Source: Actinomycetes bacterium (lineage in GTDB: Bacteria > Actinomycetota > Actinomycetes > Propionibacteriales > Propionibacteriaceae). Taken from it: a DNA stretch of 64,000 bases. Position 1 is the stretch's first letter, and each line of letters begins with the position of its first letter. A program made the translations under genes and the position numbers. Below the pieces are notes generated by a model. It did not search any database. It saw only the letters and a program-made list of their open reading frames with translations, and was not told where the DNA came from. The stretch lies in assembly GCA_023458095.1 (NCBI GenBank), contig JAEXAS010000002.1, positions 1-64,000 of the forward strand. Reading direction: 5' to 3'. This document shows positions 1-9,342 of this stretch, in pieces.

Positions 1-54
1 TTGGGGGGGGGCTCGTGGTTTTTCGTGTTGCGCCACCGCTGTTTTGTTGGGTTC

Positions 55-2847
55 TTAGGGGAAGGTGACGCTCGGGGTCCCGTTCTCAATCGACACCTTG
101 GCTGAGACGTAGTACGACCCGCTTTCATCCTTGGTCGGATAGGAATCGAAGTAACCGGTGTAGGTGTAGGACTTGTAGACCACCCCGTAGGTGTCGGAGG
201 TCACGTTCCAACCACCGCCATAGTCGGACAGTCTCACCTGAAGATCCGGAATGGTGCCAATGCGGTAGGAGACATTCGAGTAGGAGGAGCTACTCCAACT
301 CGAAGCCACGCTGAACGGGCAATTGGCCGGAACCGCATCGGTGCTCTTGGCGCATTCGGCGATGCGGGTCCGCACCGCGCCGATCAGGGAGTTCTTCAGT
401 GAGTCGGTGGGGTCGGCTCCAAAACTGACTGAATCAGAGGAGTCGGTGTCCCAGGTCTTGTTCTCGGCTTTGAAGTTCACATCAGCCTTCGCCACCACGG
501 TGTAGGTCCCTGGGAAAGCCAAGTAGTGCATCGCACCGTCGGCGTCGGCTGGCGGCGCCGGCAGGTCGAACCCATTGACCGCAAAGGACCGCGGGCCGGC
601 CGCGCTCGGCCAGGAGATATCCATCGACGTCATGCCGGGAGCGCCGTCCACGATCACCCAGCGATCCATGACCAGCCAGTCAGTCCCGGTCCGATTCAGC
701 ATCAGATCGGCGGTTCGGGCCTCCCCGCTGCGCGAGTAGCTGATGGTGACAGTCGCGGTGTTCCCCACGACAGCCGCCGACGACACTGCGGCTTTGGCCG
801 GCCGGTTCTCCGCTGCGGTGTAAATGTCGTCGCTGAAAAGCGGGCTGGAGTCGGCACCTAAGGCGCTGGCGGCATCCTGGGCATGGCCCTGCTCGAGCGC
901 TGACATGAAAGCCAGTGCCTTGGCCTCGGGTGAGAAGACGGTGCTCTTGACGATACCGATCGCCACGGCGGCGACAATCACCAAAGCCAGCGCACCCAGA
1001 CCGATGAACAGACCCGTCTTCGCTTTGGGGCTGAGCTTCGCTGGGGCCGGCTGCGCGGCGGCGGGCGCCGCCGGAGCCGCCGGTGCCGCGCCGGAGTAGG
1101 CAGGCTGCGCCGCCGTCGACGGCACGAAAGCCGGGGCGCTGATCGATTCGGCGTAAGGGATCACCGCCGTGGGTTCGGTGCCCGGAGCAGGAGCCTCGGA
1201 CTCAGCACCCATCCCGTCGACCCCGTACGCAACCGGTGGTGGCGGGGGCGGCGGCACCACGGCGGGCTGCCGTAGGAACCCCGGCAGGTAGGCCACCCCA
1301 TAGGAGCTGAGGTATTGGGCACTGGCCGCCGCAATTCCACTCCATAGGCCGAAGATGAGGAAGGTGTAGGCCGCGGCCCCTACCGTCTCATTGACGGAGG
1401 CGCTCACCCCCGAAGCGGCACCGCCGACCCACACTCGGATCACCACGGCCAGTTGCAGAACCAAAGCCACGGACGTCCAGGCGACCGGGATTCGGTACCA
1501 CGTGCGCTGATCGGGCCGGCTTAGGACACCGGCAAGAATTCCGCTGCCCACGACCAAGGCCAGGAACACCACGACGCTCGACCAGGCCCAGGCGGGCAGG
1601 TGTCCGGACCACAAGCTGGAAGCAAGATCCGACACCGGTAGGTAGGAGCCCAGCGAGCCCGCGGCGGCACCATCAATTCCGACGGTGCCGGCCCCACCGA
1701 TGACGGTCCCCCACCAGGCGATGGTCGGCCCGAGGAGCGGAAGGTAGGCGACCGTCTTGGGTTGCTTGATCAACGAATAGACCACAAAGACAACCACCAC
1801 GACCGCACCCGCGACCAGCATGAAGGTGACCACCGAGGCGTAGGCCGCCGTCCAGGGGCGATGCAGATCGGCGCGGGTGATGGTGGACAATCCCAGGAAG
1901 GTGCCCCCGGCGACGAGGAGGAGCGCACCGAAGAAGCTGGCGAATCCGGAGGCACTGATCGTGATCGGGGAGTAGGAGAGTGGCACGACCGCACCAAGAA
2001 CGGTGACGATCACGGAGTAGCCCAGCCCGACCACCACCGACCAAGCCGCCCTGGTGGGTCGACTCAGTTCTTTCGGGCCGAAGAAGCGACTCGATATCCA
2101 AGCCGCCGCGCCGATCAGAATCGTGATGAGCCATGGCGTGAAGATGATCGAGACCGAACCGCTGGTCGATCCGGAGAACATCGTGGTGTTCACCACCAGA
2201 ATTCCGCCGTTGGCCATCTCCAACAGCTGAATGCTCACGGCCATGAAGGTGCCAAAACTCGACGCCCCGACCGAGGAGAGCATTCCGGAGGCATCGGTGG
2301 CGACATTGGCGAGGAAAGCGGTGAGCATCGATCCCACGATTCCCACGCCGAAGGAGATCCCCACTACGGCCGCGAGGCCCTGCCAAGAGTTGGAGAGGAG
2401 GTGGAGGAACTGCCCCACAGCCGGGGGCAGCGTGGCAGTACTCGTCGCCGGTGGTGGGGGTGGAACCGAAGCTGACGGCGGGGGCGGCGGCGTGGGCTGA
2501 GTGCCCTCGGACGCCACAGCCGTCCAGACCGGCACCGGTGCGGCAGGCGAAGGCACCGGCGTGGGCGGCAGCGAGTTCTGCGGCGATGCCTGTGATGCAC
2601 CCGAAACCGAACCGCCCGGCGGAGGCGGCGGCACGGCTCGGCTCTCTGCTACCGATTCTGTGACCGCATCAGCCGCAGCAGAATCCGTGGCCTCGGAATC
2701 AACCGGCGTTACCCAGGACGGGTTTTGCGAAGCCGACTCAGCGAACTCTGGCCTGGCTTTGACTACGTCGGCCAACAGTTCGGCCGAGCTTTCCGGATCG
2801 GCACAGATCTGCCGTGCCTCATCCTCGGAGTAACCCCTCTTACCCAT
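55..2847 (-). CDS. LRV-domain polytopic membrane protein with extracytoplasmic C-terminal domain
   Basis: About 930 residues. The frame stays open upstream to 3135, but the ATG at 2847 is preceded by GGGTGGG and starts the conserved part (MGKRGYSEDEARQ), so I chose it. Residues about 5-45 look like one variant leucine-rich repeat (LRV) unit, with a DPESSAELLADVV core. A Pro/Ser-rich stretch follows to about 150, then many hydrophobic segments to about 545. Next come a second Pro/Ala-rich linker, one more membrane helix near 610-632, and a C-terminal domain of roughly 290 residues rich in Ser, Tyr and Asp that probably faces outside. I do not recognise a function. The LRV plus membrane architecture is seen in actinobacterial proteins of unknown role. 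The gene is divergent from the GNAT at 3125. Confidence 0.75.
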   Translation of the reverse strand: MGKRGYSEDEARQICADPESSAELLADVVKARPEFAESASQNPSWVTPVDSEATDSAAADAVTESVAESRAVPPPPPGGSVSGASQASPQNSLPPTPVPSPAAPVPVWTAVASEGTQPTPPPPPSASVPPPPPATSTATLPPAVGQFLHLLSNSWQGLAAVVGISFGVGIVGSMLTAFLANVATDASGMLSSVGASSFGTFMAVSIQLLEMANGGILVVNTTMFSGSTSGSVSIIFTPWLITILIGAAAWISSRFFGPKELSRPTRAAWSVVVGLGYSVIVTVLGAVVPLSYSPITISASGFASFFGALLLVAGGTFLGLSTITRADLHRPWTAAYASVVTFMLVAGAVVVVVFVVYSLIKQPKTVAYLPLLGPTIAWWGTVIGGAGTVGIDGAAAGSLGSYLPVSDLASSLWSGHLPAWAWSSVVVFLALVVGSGILAGVLSRPDQRTWYRIPVAWTSVALVLQLAVVIRVWVGGAASGVSASVNETVGAAAYTFLIFGLWSGIAAASAQYLSSYGVAYLPGFLRQPAVVPPPPPPPVAYGVDGMGAESEAPAPGTEPTAVIPYAESISAPAFVPSTAAQPAYSGAAPAAPAAPAAAQPAPAKLSPKAKTGLFIGLGALALVIVAAVAIGIVKSTVFSPEAKALAFMSALEQGHAQDAASALGADSSPLFSDDIYTAAENRPAKAAVSSAAVVGNTATVTISYSRSGEARTADLMLNRTGTDWLVMDRWVIVDGAPGMTSMDISWPSAAGPRSFAVNGFDLPAPPADADGAMHYLAFPGTYTVVAKADVNFKAENKTWDTDSSDSVSFGADPTDSLKNSLIGAVRTRIAECAKSTDAVPANCPFSVASSWSSSSYSNVSYRIGTIPDLQVRLSDYGGGWNVTSDTYGVVYKSYTYTGYFDSYPTKDESGSYYVSAKVSIENGTPSVTFP

Positions 2848-3124
2848 CTTGCCCACCCTGCATCTATTGAGAGCCGTCACCACCGCGAACCCATCACCCC
2901 ACCCAGGTACGCAAGCAGCACTAAACCACAATTCGACGCCAACGGAAACTGATACCAAGAGCGACATTTCCGGTCCCCACCGGACCGGGTTCAACGGCGG
3001 CCGAGGACGGCCTTTCATTCTGCGAAAAGGGGCGCCGCAGCACAGGAAAAAGGTGGCTCGCGCGACACGCCAAGTCCCCCGGTACGATCCCCGCCAGAAC
3101 CGCCGGTTTGACACAATCACCCTT

Positions 3125-3655
3125 GTGAAGACCATTCGCCCACTCCTGGCATCCGACGCCGAAGACCTCGCTGAAGCGCTGAGCAGGAATCGAGAGTTCC
3201 TGTCACCATGGGAGCCGCGGCGCCCGGAGACCTATTTCACCCCAGCCGGCCAGGCCGACATCGTCTCGGCCAGCCTGGAGCGTCAGGCAGCCGGAGATCT
3301 GTACTGCCTGGTCATCACCGACGAATCCGGGGCCGCCGCCGGACGCATCACCTTGACCATCACCCGCGGCCCATTCCAATCAGCGATCATGGGCTATTGG
3401 CTCTGCGAGCACCTCGGCGGCCGCGGCCTGGCCACGGCCGCCGTGGGAGAAACCGTCGATCTCGCCTTCGGCGCACTGGGCCTGCATCGGATCGAGGCCG
3501 GTACGATCCCCGAGAACTACCGCTCCCAGTCCGTGCTGCGCAAGAACGGCTTTATCCCGTTTGGCTATGCCCCGGCCTATCTGGAGATTGCCGGGCGCTA
3601 CCGCGACCATCTGCTCTTCCAAAGACTCGCTCCGGGGATCGCCGCGTCGGGTTAA
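3125..3655 (+). CDS. GNAT family N-acetyltransferase, RimJ/RimL-like
   Basis: 176 residues from the GTG at 3125 (VKTIRPLLASDAEDL). The frame is open further upstream, but conservation of the fold begins here. The protein has the RimJ/RimL layout: an N-terminal RPLLASDAEDL strand, an acetyl-CoA loop region (GGRGLATAAV, residues about 100-110) and the ENYRSQSVLRKNGF stretch typical of ribosomal-protein or small-molecule N-acetyltransferases of this branch. The substrate cannot be told from sequence. It is divergent from the LRV-domain gene with about 280 bases between, in which I see no further gene. Confidence 0.85.
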   Translation: MKTIRPLLASDAEDLAEALSRNREFLSPWEPRRPETYFTPAGQADIVSASLERQAAGDLYCLVITDESGAAAGRITLTITRGPFQSAIMGYWLCEHLGGRGLATAAVGETVDLAFGALGLHRIEAGTIPENYRSQSVLRKNGFIPFGYAPAYLEIAGRYRDHLLFQRLAPGIAASG

Positions 3656-3725
3656 CTTACGGTTCCGTAGCCGTAGCCGGTAGGCTTTCCTACAGTCATC
3701 CCCTCTGCCAGAAAGCTGATTGCCC

Positions 3726-5438
3726 ATGACCGGTCGTCCTGCCACTGATGCGACCCGCACCGTCCGCCGAGCCCGCGACTTCCTGCTTGAGCATCGCCTC
3801 GACTACGCCGGCAGCATCGAGGGCTTCGCCTGGCCGGATCTCACCGAGTTCAATTTCGCGCTGGAGTGGTTCGATGTGGTGGCCGCAGAGCATCCAGATC
3901 GAGCCGCGGTCACGATCGTCTCTGCTGATCTGAAGGCCGAGTCGTGGAGCTACGGCGAACTGTCGCGCCGATCCGACCAGGTCGCGAACTGGCTGCGGCT
4001 GCTGGGTCTGGAGCGCGGCTCGCGGGTCATCGTCATGCTGAACAACTCCATCGAGCTATGGGAGATCGTGCTGGGGCTATACAAGATCGGTGCGGTGGTC
4101 ATTCCCACCTCCACGCTGTTGTCGGCGGCCGATCTCACCTATCGCACCCACCATGGCGAGGCTGTAGCCGTGGTGGCCCCGACCTCGTTGCGGGCCCGGC
4201 TGGACACCTTGAGTTCGGACATCCTGCGCATCGGAGTCGGACCAGACACCCCTGCCGGATGGATCGGCATGGCTGAGTCGCTGCGCGCCAGCGACCAGTT
4301 CGTGCCCGACGGCCCCACCCCGGCCGAGGATCCCAGCCTGCTGTACTTCACCTCCGGAACCACCTCGCATCCCAAGCTCGTCCAACACAGCCAAGTGTCC
4401 TACCCGGTCGGGCACCTGTCGACCATGTGGTGGCTCGGGGTGCAACCCGAGGATATCCACCTCAATATCTCCTCCCCGGGTTGGGGCAAACACGCCTGGA
4501 GCAACTTCTTCGCCCCCTTCCTGGCTCAGGCCACGGTCTTCGTGTTCAACTACGAGCGCTTCGACGCCGCCACCTTGATGAAGGTCATGGATACTCACCA
4601 GGTGACGACCTTCTGTGCCCCGCCCACCGTGTGGCGGATGCTGATTCAGGCCGATCTCACTCAGCTTTCCCATCCTCCGCGCGAACTACTGGGGGCTGGC
4701 GAACCGCTGAATCCAGAGGTGATCACCACGGTCCGTTCCGCCTGGGGCGGCACCATCCGCGACGGCTTCGGTCAGACTGAGACCACCTGCTGTGTGGGCA
4801 ATTCGCCCGGCCAACCAGTCAAGGACGGTTCCATGGGCCGGCCGATGCCCGGTTACCCGGTGCTGCTCTTGGATCCGGTGACCGGCGAGCCGGGCGTCGC
4901 CGAAGGCGAAATCTGCCTGGACCTGAGCAAGCCCATCCTCGGCTTGATGACCGGTTACCACAACAATCCGGAGATGACTGCCGAGGTTCGGCGCAATGGC
5001 TACTTCCACACCGGCGATATCGCCACGGTGGACGCGGACGGCTACCTCACCTATGTCGGTCGGGCCGACGATGTCTTCAAGGCCTCCGACTACAAGATCT
5101 CGCCCTTCGAACTGGAATCGATCCTGTTGGAGCACCCGTATGTGACCGAGGTTGCGATCGTGCCGAGCCCCGATCCCGTGCGCGCCGCCGTCCCGAAGGC
5201 ATTCGTTCGCTTGGCAGCCCATGCCGGCGACCAGCACAGCGAAGTGGCGCGTTCCATCTTTGAGCATGCGCGCACGCGACTGAGCGCCTACCAGCGGGTG
5301 CGCATCGTGGAGTTCGTCACCGAGCTTCCCAAGACGATCTCGGGCAAGATCCGACGCGTCGAGTTGCGCGCACGCGAAGCCGAACGTGTGGCCGCTGACG
5401 ACAGTCAGGGTCAGTTCATGGAGCGCGACTTCCGCTGA
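3726..5438 (+). CDS. AMP-dependent acyl-CoA synthetase (medium-chain / ACSM-like)
   Basis: 570 residues. It activates a carboxylate to the acyl-AMP and then the CoA thioester. Motifs in order: the P-loop YFTSGTTSHPKLV near residue 206, the FGQTETT adenylate-binding motif near 348, the GDIATVDADGYLTYVGRADD hinge near 430, and LPKTISGKIRR near 539 with the catalytic lysine. Overall the protein resembles the acetyl/medium-chain acyl-CoA synthetase branch, but the chain length used is not evident. A TTG lies at 3720, but the ATG at 3726 has better spacing from AGAAAG. A -10-like TAGGCT at 3681-3686 would give a short 5' leader. The gene is monocistronic and followed by a hairpin. Confidence 0.9.
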   Translation: MTGRPATDATRTVRRARDFLLEHRLDYAGSIEGFAWPDLTEFNFALEWFDVVAAEHPDRAAVTIVSADLKAESWSYGELSRRSDQVANWLRLLGLERGSRVIVMLNNSIELWEIVLGLYKIGAVVIPTSTLLSAADLTYRTHHGEAVAVVAPTSLRARLDTLSSDILRIGVGPDTPAGWIGMAESLRASDQFVPDGPTPAEDPSLLYFTSGTTSHPKLVQHSQVSYPVGHLSTMWWLGVQPEDIHLNISSPGWGKHAWSNFFAPFLAQATVFVFNYERFDAATLMKVMDTHQVTTFCAPPTVWRMLIQADLTQLSHPPRELLGAGEPLNPEVITTVRSAWGGTIRDGFGQTETTCCVGNSPGQPVKDGSMGRPMPGYPVLLLDPVTGEPGVAEGEICLDLSKPILGLMTGYHNNPEMTAEVRRNGYFHTGDIATVDADGYLTYVGRADDVFKASDYKISPFELESILLEHPYVTEVAIVPSPDPVRAAVPKAFVRLAAHAGDQHSEVARSIFEHARTRLSAYQRVRIVEFVTELPKTISGKIRRVELRAREAERVAADDSQGQFMERDFR

Positions 5439-5474
5439 TCAGGCGTTGCCCTCAACGCACCTTTGCTGCGAGCC

Positions 5475-5493
5475 GCCCGGCTGGATGCCGGGC
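5475..5493. terminator. hairpin between convergent genes
   Basis: GCCCGGC, a 5-base loop, then GCCGGGC. It lies between the 3' end of the acyl-CoA synthetase gene and the 3' end of the repeat-protein gene on the other strand. There is no U-tract, as is common in high-GC actinobacteria. Confidence 0.55.
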
Positions 5494-5513
5494 CCGGCTC
5501 AGCAGGCGAAGGC

Positions 5514-6569
5514 TCAGACGGTGACGAAGTCGTACCCGGTTTCGGAGGCGATCATGCGGACCTGCTCACGCCACTGCTCGTAGGGGAAGTCGAAGGTGTA
5601 ATCCTTGCCGTATTTCGCGACCTGCTCGGCGATGTCATCGCCCAGCCCCGGGGCCCCCGAACTGGAGTAGGCACCGCCCGAAATGCCGAACCCTGCGCTG
5701 TCCTCGGCGTCGCCGCTGGACAGGCCGCTGCCGGTCTCCTTCAGCGAGTCCCGGTAGTTCAGTTGCCACTTCGCGTCGTCGATGGTGATGGTGGCGCGAT
5801 ACTCCAACTTCTGGCGGGCCAACACCGAACTGCGTTCGGCCAACACCTTGGTGATGGTGATTTCTTGGCCAGACTCACTCCAGGTGAACTGCCAACTCTC
5901 GGCGAGCGTCCGCAGCCGCCCGGAAACCCCAGACGCCGGCTGTTCGGGGGCCTGGCCGGCATCGGGTTGGCCCCATTCGCTTGCCTGCGACCCTTGGGCC
6001 ATGGGCTCCCACTGTGTGCCGTTCCAGCGGTATCCATTCTGAACTTCGCCCACCTGCGGCCCCTGCTGTGCCATGGGCACCCACTGCTGGCCGTCCCACT
6101 GGTAGCCATTCTGCACCTGGCCGACCTGGGGACCTTCCTGCGCCTGAGCGACTGGTACCCACTGCTGACCATCCCAACGATGCCCATTCACAACCTGGCC
6201 CACCTGATACTGCTGCTGCGCCTGCGCCTGGGCGACCGGCACCCACTGCTGCCCGTTCCACTGGTGACCATTCACAACCTGGCCCACCTGGTACTGAGGC
6301 TGGGCCTGCGCCTGCGCAACCGGCACCCACTCCTGCCCGCTCCACTGGTGACCATTCACAACCTGACCCACCTGGTACTGAGGCTGCGCCTGCGCCTGCG
6401 CGACCGGCACCCACTCCTGCCCGTTCCACTGGTGACCATTCACAACCTGACCCACCTGATACTGCTGCTGACTCGATGTGGCCTGGCTCAGCGGTACCCA
6501 ACTTTGACCATTCCACTGGTATCCGTTGGAAACCTGACCGACCTGGGGCCCTTGCGGCGTTTGGCTCAT
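5514..6569 (-). CDS. tandem-repeat protein with seven GQVxNGYxWNGQxWVP units
   Basis: 351 residues from the ATG at 6569 (MSQTPQGPQVGQV). The frame is open upstream, but that part shows no conserved features and overlaps the hairpin of the next gene. Residues 9-195 are seven Gln-rich repeats of 24-29 residues, each with a core like NGYQWDGQQWVP. The tryptophan/asparagine/glycine pattern recalls short W-rich modules (DUF2510-like) found at the N-termini of actinobacterial proteins. Residues about 205-351 form a non-repetitive globular domain (FTWSESGQEITI ... SETGYDFVTV) that I do not recognise. There is no signal peptide or membrane helix, so it is probably cytoplasmic. Function unknown. Confidence 0.75.
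   Translation of the reverse strand: MSQTPQGPQVGQVSNGYQWNGQSWVPLSQATSSQQQYQVGQVVNGHQWNGQEWVPVAQAQAQPQYQVGQVVNGHQWSGQEWVPVAQAQAQPQYQVGQVVNGHQWNGQQWVPVAQAQAQQQYQVGQVVNGHRWDGQQWVPVAQAQEGPQVGQVQNGYQWDGQQWVPMAQQGPQVGEVQNGYRWNGTQWEPMAQGSQASEWGQPDAGQAPEQPASGVSGRLRTLAESWQFTWSESGQEITITKVLAERSSVLARQKLEYRATITIDDAKWQLNYRDSLKETGSGLSSGDAEDSAGFGISGGAYSSSGAPGLGDDIAEQVAKYGKDYTFDFPYEQWREQVRMIASETGYDFVTV
5985..6545 (-). repeat. in-frame tandem repeat, about 84-bp period, seven units
   Basis: The coding repeats of the gene above. Units 2, 3 and 4 are exactly 28 codons and nearly identical in DNA. Unit 1 is 29 codons and units 5-7 shorten to 26, 24 and 24. The high DNA identity of the middle units suggests recent duplication and likely copy-number variation between strains. 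Confidence 0.85.
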
Positions 6570-6611
6570 AGCACCGAAGCGTATCGGCGCCCACCACGGT
6601 GTGCCAACGCA

Positions 6612-6648
6612 GCCGACCCCTGGCCGCGATGACGCGTCAGGGGTCGGC
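6612..6648 (-). terminator. 11-bp perfect hairpin after the aminotransferase gene
   Basis: GCCGACCCCTG pairs with CAGGGGTCGGC across a 15-base loop, just downstream of the aminotransferase stop codon on the minus strand. Confidence 0.6.
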
Positions 6649-6660
6649 GGGCATTCGAAA

Positions 6661-8040
6661 TCAGGCGCGCAAAGCGGCTGCCAACTCGTCGAACACGCCC
6701 AGATAGTGGTCGATGGCCTCATCGGTATGCGTCACCGAGAGAGTCCATTCCTCTTCACGTCCGGGAGTGGCGAAGATGCCACGGTTCATGTTCCACAGCC
6801 AGGTGAGCTCGGTAAGCGGAACATCCTGGTTCTGCTTGTAGGACTCGTAGTCGCGCACCTTGACGTCAGCGAAGGTCACACAGCCCTTGGAGCCGATACC
6901 CACCGCGTATCCGGTGAGGTCATAGCGATTGATGATGTCGGTGGCGCCGGCGAGGATGCGGTCGTTGAGGCCCTCCAGGTGGGCGTAGGCGGCCGGGGTG
7001 AGGACCTCGGTCAAGGAGGCCAGGGCTGCGGCCATCGACAGCGGGTTCCCGTTGTACGTGCCGACCTGGTAGACCTTGCCGCTCTCCACAATGGCCATGA
7101 TCTCTTCGCTACCACCGATGGCCCCCGACGGCAGTCCACCGCCCAGCGACTTGGCCAAGGTGACCAGATCGGGCAAGACCCCGAAGCGCTCAGTAGCACC
7201 GCCGGCAGCGACGCACAGACCGGTCTTGACCTCGTCGAAGATCAGAACAATGCCGTAGCGGCGGGTGATCTCGCGCACGGCCTCCAGATAACCCGGCTCA
7301 GGCAGTACGACGCCGAGGTTCATCATGGCCGCTTCCATGATCACGCAGGCCGGCAGCCGACCTTCTTGATCGAGCTTCTTGATGCGCCGCTCCATGGCCT
7401 CGGCGTCATTGAACGGAACCGGGATGGTCATATCGACCACCGACTGCGGAATGCCCGCACCGTAAGGCAGGGACGCCAGGTTGTCGCGGTCGCCGATGGA
7501 GTCATAGGGCACCCCGATCGAGACCATGACCGTGTCGTGGTGGCCGTGGTAGGAGCCGAAAATCTTCATCACCGTGTCCCGACCGGTGAAGGCCCGGGCG
7601 ATGCGAATGGCGTCCATCGTGGATTCCGACCCGGAGTTGGTGAAACGCCACTTCGGCAAGCCCCAACGCTGGGCGAGCTGGTCGGCCACCAGAGCCGCAT
7701 CCGGCACAGCACAGCCGAAATGGGTGCCCAGCGGGTAGCGAGCGGTGATCGCTGCCCCGATGACCGGATGGGCGTGGCCCTGCACCATGGAGCCGAAGCC
7801 GTTATGGAAGTCCCAATATTCGTTGCCATCGACGTCGAAGATCTTGGGACCCTCGCCGCGGTCGATGTAGATGGGCCACGGATCGCGGCCCTGGTAGGAG
7901 GAAGCCACACCACCGGAGAGGTGGACCGCAGCCTCCTCGTACAGGGCGCGTGACTTCAGGGTGCGCTCATCCAGGCGACGCTGCTCGATCTCGGTCAGCT
8001 CAGCAATGCGGGAGCGATCAATGGGTGTGTTGGCAGACAT
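6661..8040 (-). CDS. class III PLP-dependent aminotransferase (glutamate-semialdehyde aminomutase-like)
   Basis: 459 residues. This is a class III (fold type I) aminotransferase with the PLP lysine at about residue 297 (LVTLAKSLGGGLPSG), the TNSGSESTMDAIRIAR phosphate-binding stretch and the IFDEVKTG aspartate motif. It resembles HemL-like enzymes (GHAHPVIGAAI, YNGNPLSMAAA), but no other tetrapyrrole genes lie near. The N-terminal extension and NNGI-poor C-terminus fit the group often labelled aspartate aminotransferase family. The true amino donor and acceptor are unknown. It is separated by about 140 bases from the folD block and is probably transcribed alone. Confidence 0.85.
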   Translation of the reverse strand: MSANTPIDRSRIAELTEIEQRRLDERTLKSRALYEEAAVHLSGGVASSYQGRDPWPIYIDRGEGPKIFDVDGNEYWDFHNGFGSMVQGHAHPVIGAAITARYPLGTHFGCAVPDAALVADQLAQRWGLPKWRFTNSGSESTMDAIRIARAFTGRDTVMKIFGSYHGHHDTVMVSIGVPYDSIGDRDNLASLPYGAGIPQSVVDMTIPVPFNDAEAMERRIKKLDQEGRLPACVIMEAAMMNLGVVLPEPGYLEAVREITRRYGIVLIFDEVKTGLCVAAGGATERFGVLPDLVTLAKSLGGGLPSGAIGGSEEIMAIVESGKVYQVGTYNGNPLSMAAALASLTEVLTPAAYAHLEGLNDRILAGATDIINRYDLTGYAVGIGSKGCVTFADVKVRDYESYKQNQDVPLTELTWLWNMNRGIFATPGREEEWTLSVTHTDEAIDHYLGVFDELAAALRA

Positions 8041-8178
8041 GTCATACCGTCCTCCGGTCGGCCTGGCACCGGTTGAACCTGACGGCGACCCGCGACCGGC
8101 CTGGCGACGCGAGTGTTCTCAAGCGTAATGCCGACCCCCCGGATGATCAGAATGATCCGGCGAACCCGAAACCAAATA

Positions 8179-8487
8179 TTAACGGCTGGGCGGAATCACC
8201 CAGGCCAACACGAGGATGCCGATCCCGCTACCCAGCAGCAGCACGGTGTCGATCGCCCGATTGCGGACTGCCAGCAACCCGACCCGCTGTTGCGGCATCA
8301 AGCGCAGCAGGCCACCGGCAGTGACAGCGACACCGATGAGGGTGCAGCCGATCCGCCAATGGCCGAACGGACCGGCGATGATCACTCCGATGAACACTCC
8401 GACGAGTACCGAGGCCAGCGGCCATTGGCCCAAGATCTGTTGAACGAAGTTCTTGGGGGGACGGTCGTCCACTGCCGGAGTGGTCAT
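8179..8487 (-). CDS. DUF3017 small membrane protein
   Basis: 102 residues with three hydrophobic segments (about 22-42, 48-65 and 80-98). It matches the DUF3017 family, which sits next to folD in many actinobacteria. Its ATG overlaps the folD stop codon by four bases (ATGA), so the two are translationally coupled. Function unknown. Confidence 0.85.
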   Translation of the reverse strand: MTTPAVDDRPPKNFVQQILGQWPLASVLVGVFIGVIIAGPFGHWRIGCTLIGVAVTAGGLLRLMPQQRVGLLAVRNRAIDTVLLLGSGIGILVLAWVIPPSR

Positions 8488-9332
8488 GCCAGAGCTTCGG
8501 CGCGATCCACGACGTTTTGCAGCAACATGGCCCGGGTCATCGGGCCAACCCCGCCGGGGTTCGGAGCCACCCAGGATGCCTTCTCGGCCACATCGGGGGC
8601 GACATCGCCGGTCAGCTTGCCGTCCACGCGACTCACGCCGACGTCCAGCACTACGGCACCCTCAGCGATCAGGTCGGCGGTGATCATATGCGGCACCCCG
8701 GCGGCGGCCACCACGATGTCGGCGGCGCGGGTATGCGCAGCCAGATCACGAGTACCGGTGTGGCACAAGGTGACCGTGCAGTTCTCGCTGCGACGGGTGA
8801 GAATCAGCCCCAGCGGACGTCCAACGGTGATTCCTCGACCAACCACACAGACCTCGGCGCCGGCGAGGGGAACCTGATGCCGGCGGAGCAGTTCCACGAT
8901 GCCGCGTGGCGTGCAGGGCAGCGGCGCCGGTTCGTTCAGCACCAGCTTGCCCAGGTTGATCGGATGCAGCCCATCGGCGTCCTTGTCCGGATCGATGAGG
9001 GCCAACACCGCGTTCTCATCCAGGTGCTTGGGCACGGGCAACTGCACGATGTAGCCGGTGCAGGCGTCATCGGCGTTCAGACCGCGCACCGCCTCGGCCA
9101 CCATCTCCGCGCTGGCGTCGGCAGGCAGATCCACGCGAATGGACTCGATGCCAACCTCGGCGCAGTCCCGGTGCTTCATATTCACATAGCTGTGGCTGCC
9201 CGGATCGTCCCCGACCAGGACGGTGCCCAGGCCCGGACGGATTCCCTTCTCAGCCAGTGCCCGAACGCGCAGCGCGAGCTCGGCCTTGATCGTCGCCGCG
9301 ACAGCCTTGCCGTCCAGAATCTTTGCGGTCAT
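8484..9332 (-). CDS. folD: bifunctional methylenetetrahydrofolate dehydrogenase / methenyltetrahydrofolate cyclohydrolase
   Basis: 282 residues, the usual length. It interconverts 5,10-methylene-, methenyl- and 10-formyl-tetrahydrofolate with NADP, and so supplies formyl groups to PurN and PurH. Visible motifs: [15 protein letters not shown] with the catalytic Lys region, [28 protein letters not shown], and the NADP-binding [23 protein letters not shown] precedes the ATG. It lies 10 bases downstream of purH, on the same strand, in one operon with the two enzymes that use its product. Confidence 0.97.
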   Translation of the reverse strand: MTAKILDGKAVAATIKAELALRVRALAEKGIRPGLGTVLVGDDPGSHSYVNMKHRDCAEVGIESIRVDLPADASAEMVAEAVRGLNADDACTGYIVQLPVPKHLDENAVLALIDPDKDADGLHPINLGKLVLNEPAPLPCTPRGIVELLRRHQVPLAGAEVCVVGRGITVGRPLGLILTRRSENCTVTLCHTGTRDLAAHTRAADIVVAAAGVPHMITADLIAEGAVVLDVGVSRVDGKLTGDVAPDVAEKASWVAPNPGGVGPMTRAMLLQNVVDRAEALA

Positions 9333-9342
9333 CGGGGCCCTC

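Noticed and set aside
2848..3135. An upstream extension of the LRV membrane protein to 3135
   Set aside because: It would overlap the divergent GNAT start, and the ribosome-binding site lies before the ATG at 2847.
5985..6545. The 84-bp repeats as a CRISPR array
   Set aside because: Repeats are contiguous, in frame and translated; there are no unique spacers.
6661..8040. Naming the aminotransferase hemL
   Set aside because: It is HemL-like in sequence, but no tetrapyrrole genes are near and the group has many other specificities.
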